A stretch of 64,000 nucleotides of DNA from Streptomyces solicavernae (lineage in GTDB: Bacteria; Actinomycetota; Actinomycetes; Streptomycetales; Streptomycetaceae): assembly GCF_029968095.1 (NCBI RefSeq), contig NZ_JASCIR010000016.1:87689-151688 (forward strand), given 5' to 3'. Of the stretch, positions 32,748 through 41,191 are shown piece after piece; positions within the stretch are counted from its first letter, which is position 1, and each line of letters begins with the position of its first letter. A model generated the notes under the pieces. It saw only the letters and a list, made by a program, of their open reading frames with translations. It was not told the DNA's origin and ran no database searches. A program made the position numbers and the translations under genes.

Positions 32748-34301
32748 TCAGCCCATGAACTTCTTGAACTCGTCGGGCAGTTCGAAGTCCTGGCCGCCCT
32801 GGCCGCCGGCCGGCAGGCCGAACGCGCCGCCGCCCTGCTGCGCCTGCTCGCGGCGCGCGGCGGCCTCCTGCTCCTCCTGCTTGCGCTTCATCGGGTTGCC
32901 GGAGCGCCGCTTGCCCTTGGCCTGCTTCTGCTTCTTCTTCTGCCGGCCGGGGCCGCCGCCCATGCCCGGCACGCCCGGCATCCCCGGCATGCCGCCGCCC
33001 TGGGCCATCTTCGACATCATCTTGCGGGCCTCGAAGAACCGCTCCACGAGGTTCTTCACCGCGCTGACGTCGACACCCGAACCACGGGCGATACGGGCCC
33101 GGCGCGAGCCGTTGATGACCGTCGGCTCGGCGCGCTCGTGCGGCGTCATCGACTTGATGATCGCGGCCGTGCGGTCCACGTCCCGCTCGTCGAGGTTGTT
33201 GATCTGGTCCTTGATCTGGCCCATGCCGGGCATCATGCCGAGCAGCTTGGAGATCGAGCCCATCTTCCTGACCTGCTCCATCTGGGCCAGGAAGTCGTCG
33301 AGCGTGAACTCCTTCGGGCCCTTCTGCAGCTTGGCCGCCATCTTCTCGGCCTCGGCCTGGCTGAAGGTCTGCTCGGCCTTCTCGATCAGCGTGAGCATGT
33401 CGCCCATGCCGAGGATGCGGGACGCCATGCGGTCCGGGTGGAACGCGTCGAAGTCGTCCAGCTTCTCGCCGTTGGAGGCGAACATGATCTGCTTGCCGGT
33501 GACGTGCGCGATGGAGAGCGCGGCACCGCCGCGGGCGTCGCCGTCCAGCTTGGAGAGCACCACGCCGTCGAAGCCGACGCCGTCCCGGAAGGCCTCCGCG
33601 GTGTTCACCGCGTCCTGGCCGATCATCGCGTCGACGACGAAGAGGACCTCGTCCGGCTTGACCGCGTCGCGGATGTCCGCGGCCTGCTGCATCAGCTCCT
33701 GGTCGATGCCGAGGCGGCCTGCGGTGTCGACGATGACGACGTCGTGCACCTTCTGCTTCGCGAACTCGATCGAGTCCTGCGCGACCTTGACCGGGTCACC
33801 CACGCCGTTGCCCGGCTCCGGGGCGTACACCGCGACGCCGGCGCGGTCGGCGACAACGCTCAGCTGGTTCACGGCGTTGGGGCGCTGCAGGTCACAGGCG
33901 ACGAGCAGCGGCGAGTGGCCCTGGGCCTTCAGCCAGACGGCGAGCTTTCCGGCGAGCGTGGTCTTACCGGCGCCCTGCAGACCCGCGAGCATGATCACGG
34001 TCGGCGGGTTCTTGGCGAAGCGGAGGCGGCGGGTCTCGCCGCCGAGGATGCCGATCAGCTCCTCGTTGACGATCTTGATGACCTGCTGGGCCGGGTTCAG
34101 GGCCTGCGAGACCTCGGAGCCGAGAGCCCGCTCCTTGATCTGCTTGATGAACGCGCGCACGACGGGGAGCGCGACGTCCGCTTCCAGCAGGGCGATGCGG
34201 ATTTCCCGTGCCGTGGCGTCGATGTCTGCCTCGGACAGACGCCCCTTGCCGCGGAGGTTCTTGAAAGTCGCTGCGAGGCGATCGGAAAGAGTGTCGAACA
34301 C
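32748..34301 (-). CDS. ffh: Signal recognition particle protein Ffh
   Basis: 517 residues. The N domain (ALLEADVALPVV) is followed by the G domain with GLQGAGKTTLAGKLA near residue 106, DTAGRLGIDQELM, and TKLDGDARGG, written here as LSKLDGDARGG. The methionine-rich M domain has MEQVRKMGSISKLLGMMPGMG and the RNA-binding helices RAEPTVINGSRRARIARGSG. The C-terminal 90 residues are Met/Gly/Lys/Gln-rich and extended. It binds 4.5S RNA and signal peptides and delivers ribosomes to FtsY, encoded at 42.1-43.3 kb. Confidence 0.97.
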   Translation of the reverse strand: MFDTLSDRLAATFKNLRGKGRLSEADIDATAREIRIALLEADVALPVVRAFIKQIKERALGSEVSQALNPAQQVIKIVNEELIGILGGETRRLRFAKNPPTVIMLAGLQGAGKTTLAGKLAVWLKAQGHSPLLVACDLQRPNAVNQLSVVADRAGVAVYAPEPGNGVGDPVKVAQDSIEFAKQKVHDVVIVDTAGRLGIDQELMQQAADIRDAVKPDEVLFVVDAMIGQDAVNTAEAFRDGVGFDGVVLSKLDGDARGGAALSIAHVTGKQIMFASNGEKLDDFDAFHPDRMASRILGMGDMLTLIEKAEQTFSQAEAEKMAAKLQKGPKEFTLDDFLAQMEQVRKMGSISKLLGMMPGMGQIKDQINNLDERDVDRTAAIIKSMTPHERAEPTVINGSRRARIARGSGVDVSAVKNLVERFFEARKMMSKMAQGGGMPGMPGVPGMGGGPGRQKKKQKQAKGKRRSGNPMKRKQEEQEAAARREQAQQGGGAFGLPAGGQGGQDFELPDEFKKFMG

Positions 34302-34420
34302 GGCGGTCGCAGATCCTCAGGGTCGGGGGCGAAGACAGTCGCCCTCCAGGGTATCGGGCCCGGCAAACTGCTCCGGCGGCCGAGCACATTTTCCCGGGGG
34401 GAGGGAAAAAAACGCCTCAC

Positions 34421-34540
34421 CCCCGCACCACCTCCTGCACCCCCCGCAGCACCTCCTCCACTCCCCGCAGCACCTCCTCCACTCCCCGCAACACCTCCTA
34501 CACCCCCCGCAACACCTCCTCCACCCCCCGGGCCACCTCC
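34421..34540 (-). repeat. 21-bp tandem repeat at and beyond the glnD stop codon (5 copies)
   Basis: Units at 34421, 34442, 34463, 34484 and 34505, plus a partial copy from 34526. On the minus strand each unit encodes EVLRGVE in the glnD frame. The stop TAG at 34500-34498 is unit 4's version of a codon that is GAG in the neighbouring units. If it were GAG, the frame would run to a TGA at 34419-34417, just past the last unit. Confidence 0.92.
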
Positions 34541-37191
34541 AGCGCCGCCCGCGCGGGCAACGGTTCCCCGTCCGCACCGGTCACGTAGAACGCGTCCACC
34601 GCATTGGACCCGAGCGTCGAGGCGTGCGCACTCCGCACCCGTACCCCCGCCGACTCCAGCGCCCGCCCGATCCGATGCAGCAGCCCCGGCGCGTCCTGGG
34701 CCCGGACCTCGATGACCGTGGCCAGGCGGGAGCCCGACGCCGCGACCGTGACCCGGGGCGGCGGGGCGGGCGCGCCCCGCCTGCGCGGGTAGGCCGCGTC
34801 GCGCTCGGCGAGGCGGGCCGGGATGTCGAGGGTGCCGTCGAGGGCGCGGACCAGGTCGGCGCGGAGCCGGGCGCCTTGCGGCAGGGAGCCGAACTCGGTG
34901 GCGACCCGCCAGTCCAGGAAGAGCACCGAGCCCTCGGCGGGCACCGAATCCGGCAGGTCGAGGACGCTGACCTCGGCCGTGCGGACGGTGAGCCGGTGCA
35001 GGGCGAGCACCCCGGCCACGGCGGGCAGGACACCCGGCTGGTCGGGCACGGCGATCTGCAGCTCGACGCCCAGCGGCTCCTCGCCCTCCGCAGCGGCGCC
35101 CTCCGCATCGGCGCCCTCCGCAGCGGCGCCCTCCGCATCGGCGCCCTCCGCATCGGCGCCCTCCGTCTGCGCGCGCAGCGCGAGTACGGGCCCGCCCGTG
35201 CGGTGGGCCTCGACGGCGAGGCGTTCCTGCTCGGCGGTGGTGGGTGCGGGCGCGGGCTGCGGCGGCGGGTCGCCCGCGAGGACGGCGCCGACGCGGGCCA
35301 CCAGGTCGGCGACGAGTGAGGCCCGCCACGCGGACCAGGCGGCGGGCCCGGTGGCGAGGGCGTCCGCCTCGGTCAAGGCGTGCAGCAGCTCAAGCGCGGA
35401 GGCGGAGCCGACGGCCGCGGCGACGGACTCGACGGTCGCCGGGTCGTCCAGATCGCGCCGGGTCGCCGTCTCCACCAGCAGCAGATGGTGGCGTACGAGA
35501 CGGGCGAGGACGGCGACATCGTCCGCGTCGAAGCCGATCCGGGCGGCCACGTCCTTGGCGATCACCTCGCCCGCCACCGAGTGATCGCCGGGCCAGCCCT
35601 TGCCGATGTCGTGCAGGAGCGCGGCGACAAGGAGCAGGTCGGGGCGGCCGACGCGGCGGGTGAGGGCGGCGGCGCGTACGGCGGTCTCGACGAGGTGGCG
35701 GTCGACGGTCCAGGTGTGCACGGGGTTGCGCTGCGGCCGGCAGCGGACGCGTTCCCAGTCGGGCAGGATGCGGCTGATCAGGCCCTCGGCCTCCAGGGCG
35801 GTCCAGACGTCGACGGTGGCGGGGCCCGCGCCGAGCAGCGTGACGAGCTGTTCGCGGGCCTCGGCGGGCCAGGGCGTGGGCGGCGGTTTCCCGGCGGTGG
35901 CGAGGCGGCGTACGGCGTGCGGGGAGAGTGGGAGTCCCGCCTGGGCGGCGGCCGCGGCGGCGCGCAGCGGCAGCACCGGGTCGCGGTCGGGGCGGGCGGT
36001 GCGGGCGAGGACGACCTCGCCGTCCTGCTCGACGACGCCCTCGGCGAGCGGGGTGCGCTCGGGCGCGGGCTTGCCGCCACCGCGTCCGCCGAGTCCGCCC
36101 AGTCCACCGGGTCCACCTGGTCCGCCGCGTCCGCCTCGCCCGCCGCGCCCGCCGCGCCCGCCGAGCAGCGAGCGCAGGCGGGGCCGGGCGGACCGGGCGC
36201 GCAGCACACGGCCGACCTCGCGCCAGGTCACGTCGCTCGCGTACGACAGGGTGCGGGCCGCCTCGTACACCTGGCGGAGCAGGGTGTCGGAGTCCAACAG
36301 GCCGAGTTCTTCGGCGACCTGGGTCTGTTCCTGCAGGGCGAGGCGGTCGGTGGCGCGGCCGGTGGTGAGGTGCAGGGCGTCGCGTACGTCGAGGAGGCTG
36401 CGGCGGGCCTCGGCGAGTCCGGCGCGCGGGGCGTCGGCGAGCCAGGACGCGGCGACGGCGCGCAGGGCGGTGGCGTCGCGGAGGCCGCCGCGGGCCTCCT
36501 TGAGGTCGGGTTCGAGGAGGAACTGCAGCTCGCCCTGGCGGGCGGCGCGTTCCTCGCAGAGTTCGCGGAGCTGTGGGAGGCGCCGGGGGGCCTGGTTGCG
36601 CCAGTCGGCGAGGACGGTGGTGCGCAGCGAAGCGGTGAGGCCGAGGTCGCCGGCGATGTGCCGGGCGTCGAGGAGGCCGAGCTGGACCTTCAGGTCGTCG
36701 GCGGCGGTCCTGCGGGCCTCGGCGGGGGTGCGTACGGAGTGGTCGAGGGCGAGGCCGAGGTCCCAGACCGGGTACCAGAGGCGGTCGGCGAGGGAGGCGA
36801 CGGCGCCCGGGTCTGCGCTGCCGTCGTGCAGCAGGAGCAGGTCGAGGTCGGAGCGCGGGGAGAGTTCGCCGCGCCCGTACCCGCCGACGGCGACGAGCGA
36901 GACGCCCCGCATGACCTCCCTTCGCCCGCCACCGCCCTTCTGCGGAAGTCGCTCCGCTCCCTCTCCTTCTGCATCCCCGAAGAGGCCCGCCCCTTCTGCG
37001 CCCCCGAAGAGGCCCGCCCCTTCTGCGTCCCCGAAGAGGCCCGCCAGCCACTGGTCCGTCAGTTCGGCGAGGGCCGCACGGCGCGGCGGCCCGGACCGCG
37101 CCTCCCCGTCCTGGAGGAGGCGCAGCCGGGCCGCCGCGTAGCCGCTGGGTCCGGAGTCTTCCGCTTCGACTGGAACATCCACGCTCGTCAC
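34498..37191 (-). CDS. glnD: PII uridylyl/adenylyltransferase GlnD
   Basis: 897 residues. Nucleotidyltransferase motif GGYGRGELSPRSDLDLLLL around 100-118, HD motif LLHDIGKGWPGDHS near 525, and two C-terminal ACT domains (PDQPGVLPAVAGVL and AQDAPGLLHRIGRAL) that sense glutamine. It modifies the T-loop tyrosine of GlnK; the Streptomyces enzyme is known to use AMP. It carries four repeat tracts: AGLFGDAEG (near 50-75), a GGRGGPGGL collagen-like stretch (near 345-375), DAEGA repeats before the first ACT, and the 21-bp array at its end. Third gene after amtB and glnK, 26 bases from glnK. Confidence 0.94.
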   Translation of the reverse strand: MTSVDVPVEAEDSGPSGYAAARLRLLQDGEARSGPPRRAALAELTDQWLAGLFGDAEGAGLFGGAEGAGLFGDAEGEGAERLPQKGGGGRREVMRGVSLVAVGGYGRGELSPRSDLDLLLLHDGSADPGAVASLADRLWYPVWDLGLALDHSVRTPAEARRTAADDLKVQLGLLDARHIAGDLGLTASLRTTVLADWRNQAPRRLPQLRELCEERAARQGELQFLLEPDLKEARGGLRDATALRAVAASWLADAPRAGLAEARRSLLDVRDALHLTTGRATDRLALQEQTQVAEELGLLDSDTLLRQVYEAARTLSYASDVTWREVGRVLRARSARPRLRSLLGGRGGRGGRGGRGGPGGPGGLGGLGGRGGGKPAPERTPLAEGVVEQDGEVVLARTARPDRDPVLPLRAAAAAAQAGLPLSPHAVRRLATAGKPPPTPWPAEAREQLVTLLGAGPATVDVWTALEAEGLISRILPDWERVRCRPQRNPVHTWTVDRHLVETAVRAAALTRRVGRPDLLLVAALLHDIGKGWPGDHSVAGEVIAKDVAARIGFDADDVAVLARLVRHHLLLVETATRRDLDDPATVESVAAAVGSASALELLHALTEADALATGPAAWSAWRASLVADLVARVGAVLAGDPPPQPAPAPTTAEQERLAVEAHRTGGPVLALRAQTEGADAEGADAEGAAAEGADAEGAAAEGEEPLGVELQIAVPDQPGVLPAVAGVLALHRLTVRTAEVSVLDLPDSVPAEGSVLFLDWRVATEFGSLPQGARLRADLVRALDGTLDIPARLAERDAAYPRRRGAPAPPPRVTVAASGSRLATVIEVRAQDAPGLLHRIGRALESAGVRVRSAHASTLGSNAVDAFYVTGADGEPLPARAALEVARGVEEVLRGV

Positions 37192-37217
37192 CCAACAGCT
37201 CCTTTTTCAGAGGCAGT

Positions 37218-37556
37218 TCAGAGCGCGTCGGGTCCGCGCTCGCCGGTGCGCACCCGTACGGCCGTGTCGACCGGGATGCTCCAGACCTTGCCGTCGCCGA
37301 TCTTCCCGGTGCGGGCGGCCTTCACGACGACCTCGACGAGCTGTTCGGCGTCGTCGTCCTCGACCAGGACCTCGATGCGGATCTTGGGTACGAGGTCGAC
37401 GGTGTACTCGGCGCCCCGGTACACCTCGGTGTGTCCGCGCTGCCGGCCGTAGCCGCTGGCCTCGGTGACGGTGAGTCCGTGCACTCCGAAGGCCTGCAGG
37501 GCCTCCTTGATCTCGTCGAGCCGGTGCGGCTTGACGACTGCCGTGATGAGCTTCAT
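37218..37556 (-). CDS. glnK: PII nitrogen regulatory protein GlnK
   Basis: 112 residues, standard. MKLITAVVKPHRLDEIKEAL begins the fold. The T-loop is GHTEVYRGAEYTVDLVPK with the modified Tyr51, and the C-terminal RTGKIGDGKVWSIPVDTAVRVRTGE closes the nucleotide site. It binds ATP/ADP and 2-oxoglutarate and can plug the AmtB channel. The ATG overlaps the amtB stop by four bases (ATGA). In Streptomyces GlnK is adenylylated by GlnD, the next gene. Confidence 0.97.
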   Translation of the reverse strand: MKLITAVVKPHRLDEIKEALQAFGVHGLTVTEASGYGRQRGHTEVYRGAEYTVDLVPKIRIEVLVEDDDAEQLVEVVVKAARTGKIGDGKVWSIPVDTAVRVRTGERGPDAL

Positions 37557-38920
37557 GCGTCCACCTTCGTGTTCTTCGTCGCCGCGGCCGCGGCCTCGGC
37601 GGTCCTCGCGGGGGGTGCGGCCGGTGCGGTACGGGGGAGGCTGCCGCCGCCCGCGCCGCTGAAGTCGTAGGCCGTTTCGGCGTGTTCGAGCTGGTCGATG
37701 CCGGAGACCTCGTCGTCCTCGCTGACCCGCATGCCGATGGTCTTGTGGATGACCCAGGCGAGGATGGCAGAGACGATCAGGGAGTACGCGAAGGTCACGG
37801 CGACGCCGAGGGCCTGCTTGCCGAGCTGGTCGAGGCCGCCGCCGTAGAAGAGGCCCTTGGCGTCGGACTGGACCCCGCCGGTGGCGAAGAAGCCGACGAG
37901 CAGGGAGCCGATGACGCCGCCGACGAGGTGGACGCCGATCACGTCGAGGGAGTCGTCGTAGCCGAGCTTGAACTTCCATCCGACGGCCATGGCGCACAGG
38001 ACACCGGCGATGGCGCCGACGGCGATCGCGCCGAGCGGGGAGACGGAGCCGCCGGCCGGGGTGATGGCGACGAGGCCCGCGACGGCGCCGGAGGCCGCGC
38101 CGAGGGTGGTGAACGCGCCGTGCCGGATCTTCTCGTAGGCGAGCCAGGCGAGCATCGCGGCGGCGGTGGCGACCTGGGTGTTGACGAACATCACGGCGCC
38201 GACGCCGTCGTTGTTGCCGAGCCAGGAGCCGGCGTTGAAGCCGAACCAGCCGAACCAGAGGAGCCCGGCGCCGAGCATGACGAGCGGCAGGGAGTGCGGC
38301 CGCATCGGGTCCTTCTTGAAGCCGACGCGCTTGCCGATGACGAGGATCACGCCGAGCGCGGCGGCACCGGCGTTGATGTGCACGGCGGTACCGCCGGCGA
38401 AGTCGATGACGCCGAGCTCGAAGGCCCAGCCGCCCTCGCCCCACACCCAGTGCGCGACGGGGAAGTACACGACGGTCGCCCACAGTGCGATGAACAGCGC
38501 CCAGGCGGTGAACTTCACGCGGTCGGCGAGGGCGCCGCTGATCAGGGCGGGCGTGAGGACGGCGAACATCAGCTGGAAGACCGCGAAGACGTAGACGGGG
38601 ATGTCGTACGTGCCCCACAGTTCGGTGACGCCGATGCCGCTGAGGCCGACGAAGTCGGGGTCCCAGCCGATGAGCGAGCCCTTGTCGGTGCCGAAGGCGA
38701 CGCTGAAGCCGTAGAGCACCCAGAGGATCGTGACGATCCCGAGGCTGATGAAGCTCATCATCAGCATGTTGAGGGTGGACTTGACCCGGACCATGCCTCC
38801 GTAGAAGAAGGCCAGTGCCGGAGTCATCAGCATCACCAGGGCGGAGCAGATGAGCATGAAGCCGGTGTTGGCGGCAGAGAGCTGCGGGGCTTCTGCGGCG
38901 ATCGTGATGCCTGGAGGCAT
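37553..38920 (-). CDS. amtB: Ammonium transporter AmtB
   Basis: 455 residues with about eleven membrane spans. Conserved channel segments are present: MLMTPALAFFYGGMVR, DFAGGTAVHINAGAAAL with the first pore histidine, GFNAGSWLGNN, and VIGVHLVGGVIGSLL with the second. The C-terminal tail (DEVSGIDQLEHAETAYDF) is the GlnK-contact region. Ahead lies a four-half-site GlnR operator. First gene of amtB-glnK-glnD, so nitrogen shortage should induce transport and sensing together. Confidence 0.96.
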   Translation of the reverse strand: MPPGITIAAEAPQLSAANTGFMLICSALVMLMTPALAFFYGGMVRVKSTLNMLMMSFISLGIVTILWVLYGFSVAFGTDKGSLIGWDPDFVGLSGIGVTELWGTYDIPVYVFAVFQLMFAVLTPALISGALADRVKFTAWALFIALWATVVYFPVAHWVWGEGGWAFELGVIDFAGGTAVHINAGAAALGVILVIGKRVGFKKDPMRPHSLPLVMLGAGLLWFGWFGFNAGSWLGNNDGVGAVMFVNTQVATAAAMLAWLAYEKIRHGAFTTLGAASGAVAGLVAITPAGGSVSPLGAIAVGAIAGVLCAMAVGWKFKLGYDDSLDVIGVHLVGGVIGSLLVGFFATGGVQSDAKGLFYGGGLDQLGKQALGVAVTFAYSLIVSAILAWVIHKTIGMRVSEDDEVSGIDQLEHAETAYDFSGAGGGSLPRTAPAAPPARTAEAAAAATKNTKVDA

Positions 38921-39235
38921 CGGCGTCTCCTCGTCGTTGCGGCCCGTGCGGGCGGAGCCTGTGCGGCTTGAGGGGTGGGCCGGTTATGCGCCACGACATT
39001 GGCGCAGCGCGGTTTCCGCCGATGCCCCTCGGTGTTTCGCCGCAGTGACGAAGAGGTCCTGCGTGTTACGCGTTAATGAACTGCCGGATCACGGTCCGTG
39101 TGTGTGCGGTCGCGGGGTGCCGGTACGGGACCGGCCGCGGCGGGCCATCCGGCTGACCTGGCATGGGGGAGCCGAGTCGGGCAGTCGTGGATGGTCCGGC
39201 CGCGGCCGGGGCTCAGGGTGCGGGGTGGGCCGTGG
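38921..39235. other. Intergenic region between amtB and nsdA
   Basis: No gene is seen. The amtB-proximal half holds the GlnR-type operator (39012-39049) and a possible -10 (CATAAC on the minus strand, 38988-38983). The distal half, next to the nsdA stop, shows no clear hairpin. Confidence 0.6.
39012..39049 (-). promoter_or_regulatory. Predicted GlnR operator upstream of amtB
   Basis: Reading the minus strand: GTCAC, 6 bases, GAAAC, 6 bases, GGGCA, 6 bases, GAAAC. This matches the published actinobacterial GlnR layout gTnAC-n6-GaAAC-n6 repeated twice, with only the third half-site poor. It lies 92-129 bases upstream of the amtB start. Confidence 0.75.
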
Positions 39236-40711
39236 TCAGACGGCCTCCGCGGATTCGGGCAGCTGGGCGGTGAGCTCGTCGGTGAGCCGGGCGACCTCGC
39301 TGACCTCGCCGAAGGTGCGCATCGCGGTGTCGACGGTCTTGCGGAGCCGGGTGTTGACCCGCTCGGAGCGCACCTTCCTGGCGATGCCGAGGGCCTGCCC
39401 GGCGAGTACGCAGCTCTGCTCGGGCTCCCGCTGCAGCAGGTGCACGGTGGCCATGCCGATGAGGTTCAGCGCGTACGACCGCTGGTGTTCGGTGTCCTTG
39501 CTGAACAGGTCGACGGCGCGCTCCATCACGGGCTGGGAGAGCGAGGCGTACGTGGGGCTGCGGCCGGCCACGTAGGCCAGGTCGCGGTAGGAGTGGGCGT
39601 TCTCGCCGTTGAGTTCGGCCTCGGAGAAGAAGCGGATCCAGTCGGGCTCGCGCTCCTCGATGTCGTGGACGTCGGCGAAGGTGTCCTCGGCCATGCGCAC
39701 GGCGCGCTTGGTCTTGCTGGGCTGGCCCATGTTGGCGTAGGCGCGGGCCTCCATCGCATACAGCATGGCCTGGGTGCGCGGGGTGGCGCAGTCGCGGCTG
39801 CCGTACTGGGCGAGGTGGATGAGCTCCAGGGCGTCGTCGGGCCGGCCGAGGTGGATCATCTGGCGGCTCATGCCGGAGAGGACGTACGAGCCGAGGGGTT
39901 TGTCGCCCGCTTCCTTGGCGGCGTGCAGGGCGAGGACGAAGTACTTCTGGGCGGTGGGCTGGAGGCCGACGTCGTAACTCATCCACCCGGCCAGCTCGGC
40001 CAGTTCGGCGGCGATCTTGAAGAGGCGGCGTTCGGTGGCGGCGGGCTGGGGTTCCTGCAGCAGGTCGGTGACTTCGTGGAGCTGTCCCACGACGGCCTTG
40101 CGGCGCAGGCCGCCGCCGCACTGGGCGTCCCACTGCCGGAACATCGCGGTGGTGGATTCGAGGAGGTCGAGCTCGGGTTTGGACAGGCGGGTCGCCCGGC
40201 GGATGGGGACGGCGGGCTCGGCGGCGTCCGGGGCGGGCCCGGGGCTGGGCACGAGCCAGCGCTGCATGGGCTCGATCAGGGAGGGCCCGGCGGCGAGGGC
40301 GAGCGAGGCGCCGAGGAAGCCGCGGCGGGCGAGCATCAGGTCGCTGCGCGAGAACTCGCTGATCATCTCGACGGTCTGGTCGCCGGTCCACGGCAGGTCG
40401 ACGCCGGAGAGCGAGGCCGACTGGTGGGCGGAGCGGAGCCCGAGGTCCTCGACGGCGACGACGGCGCCAAAGCGCTCGGAGAACAGCTCGGAGAGGATTC
40501 GCGGGATCGGCTCGCGCGGCTGCTCGCCGTCGAGCCAGCGGCGGACTCTCGACGTGTCGGTCGAGATGTGACCGGCGCCCAACTGCCGTGCTCTGCGGTT
40601 CACCTGGCGGGCGAGCTCGCCCTTGGACCAACCACTGCGCACGAACCACGACGTGAGTGGTTCGTTGGGGCGCTTGTCAGCGTTCGCGCCGCTGCCGCCG
40701 TTGCCGCCCAC
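39236..40711 (-). CDS. nsdA: NsdA, TPR-type negative regulator of differentiation and antibiotic production
   Basis: 491 residues from GTG 40711 (MGGNGGSGANADKRP). The frame is open to 40846 with other possible starts. An HTH-like N-terminal part, WSKGELARQVNRRARQ through DTSRVRRWLDGEQPRE, is followed by a linker and an all-helical region of tetratricopeptide-like repeats (residues about 215-480). The sequence matches NsdA of S. coelicolor (SCO5582), whose loss raises actinorhodin and sporulation, and the amtB neighbour is the same as there. How it acts is not settled; the layout resembles regulators with an XRE-like DNA-binding part and a TPR partner-binding part. Confidence 0.9.
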   Translation of the reverse strand: MGGNGGSGANADKRPNEPLTSWFVRSGWSKGELARQVNRRARQLGAGHISTDTSRVRRWLDGEQPREPIPRILSELFSERFGAVVAVEDLGLRSAHQSASLSGVDLPWTGDQTVEMISEFSRSDLMLARRGFLGASLALAAGPSLIEPMQRWLVPSPGPAPDAAEPAVPIRRATRLSKPELDLLESTTAMFRQWDAQCGGGLRRKAVVGQLHEVTDLLQEPQPAATERRLFKIAAELAELAGWMSYDVGLQPTAQKYFVLALHAAKEAGDKPLGSYVLSGMSRQMIHLGRPDDALELIHLAQYGSRDCATPRTQAMLYAMEARAYANMGQPSKTKRAVRMAEDTFADVHDIEEREPDWIRFFSEAELNGENAHSYRDLAYVAGRSPTYASLSQPVMERAVDLFSKDTEHQRSYALNLIGMATVHLLQREPEQSCVLAGQALGIARKVRSERVNTRLRKTVDTAMRTFGEVSEVARLTDELTAQLPESAEAV

Positions 40712-41191
40712 TGGAGCGCCCCCATCCCTCGGGTCACTTGTCCGTCTCGCTGCGCCGAGCCCTGACAGCATGCCGTGAGTCGAGGCCGACGGTCTGCGCA
40801 TCATCACCCGTCGAACAAGCAACCGAGTTGCCTCCGGCATACCCATGAACGCGTACGTCCCCGGGCTTCGTGTACTGAAAGTAGTCCTACGATCACCCTC
40901 CCGGCGAGGGCGTTCTCAGAATCGCCACCATTCGCCACCCCTTTGAATGAACTCAGGAACCGCTGCACACGATTGACTTGACACCGACGGCCGGGAGCGG
41001 GCGGAACGGAGCGCGCCGGGGCGCACCATTCCACCCGCACCACCCCGTGTCACCCCTCGCGCCACCTGCTCAACGACCAGGCGGCACGCGGGAGTCCGGG
41101 GTCGCATCGACGGCGACGCAGAGTCGCGGCCCCACTCCGCATCGTCACCAGGTTTCGTAACCAGCAACCTGTCGGACCCGTTGGAGGGGGC
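40712..41191. other. Intergenic region between divergent nsdA and the Prim-pol gene
   Basis: 480 bases with no convincing gene. It should hold both promoters. A stretch around 40879-40925 is less GC-rich (minus strand GATCGTAGGACTACTTT resembles a -10 with TAGGAC). On the plus strand TTGACTTGACA at 40974-40984 looks like a -35, but no matching -10 lies 16-19 bases on. Confidence 0.5.

Noticed and set aside
34421..34540. Repeat array read as a terminator for glnD
   Set aside because: Units are direct, not inverted, repeats and cannot form a terminator stem.
30402..34715. A 1437-codon open frame on the plus strand, opposite ftsH2 and ffh
   Set aside because: Mirror of two clear genes; composition is that of a shadow frame.
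40974..40984. TTGACTTGACA as a promoter -35 for the Prim-pol gene
   Set aside because: No -10-like hexamer lies 16-19 bases downstream.
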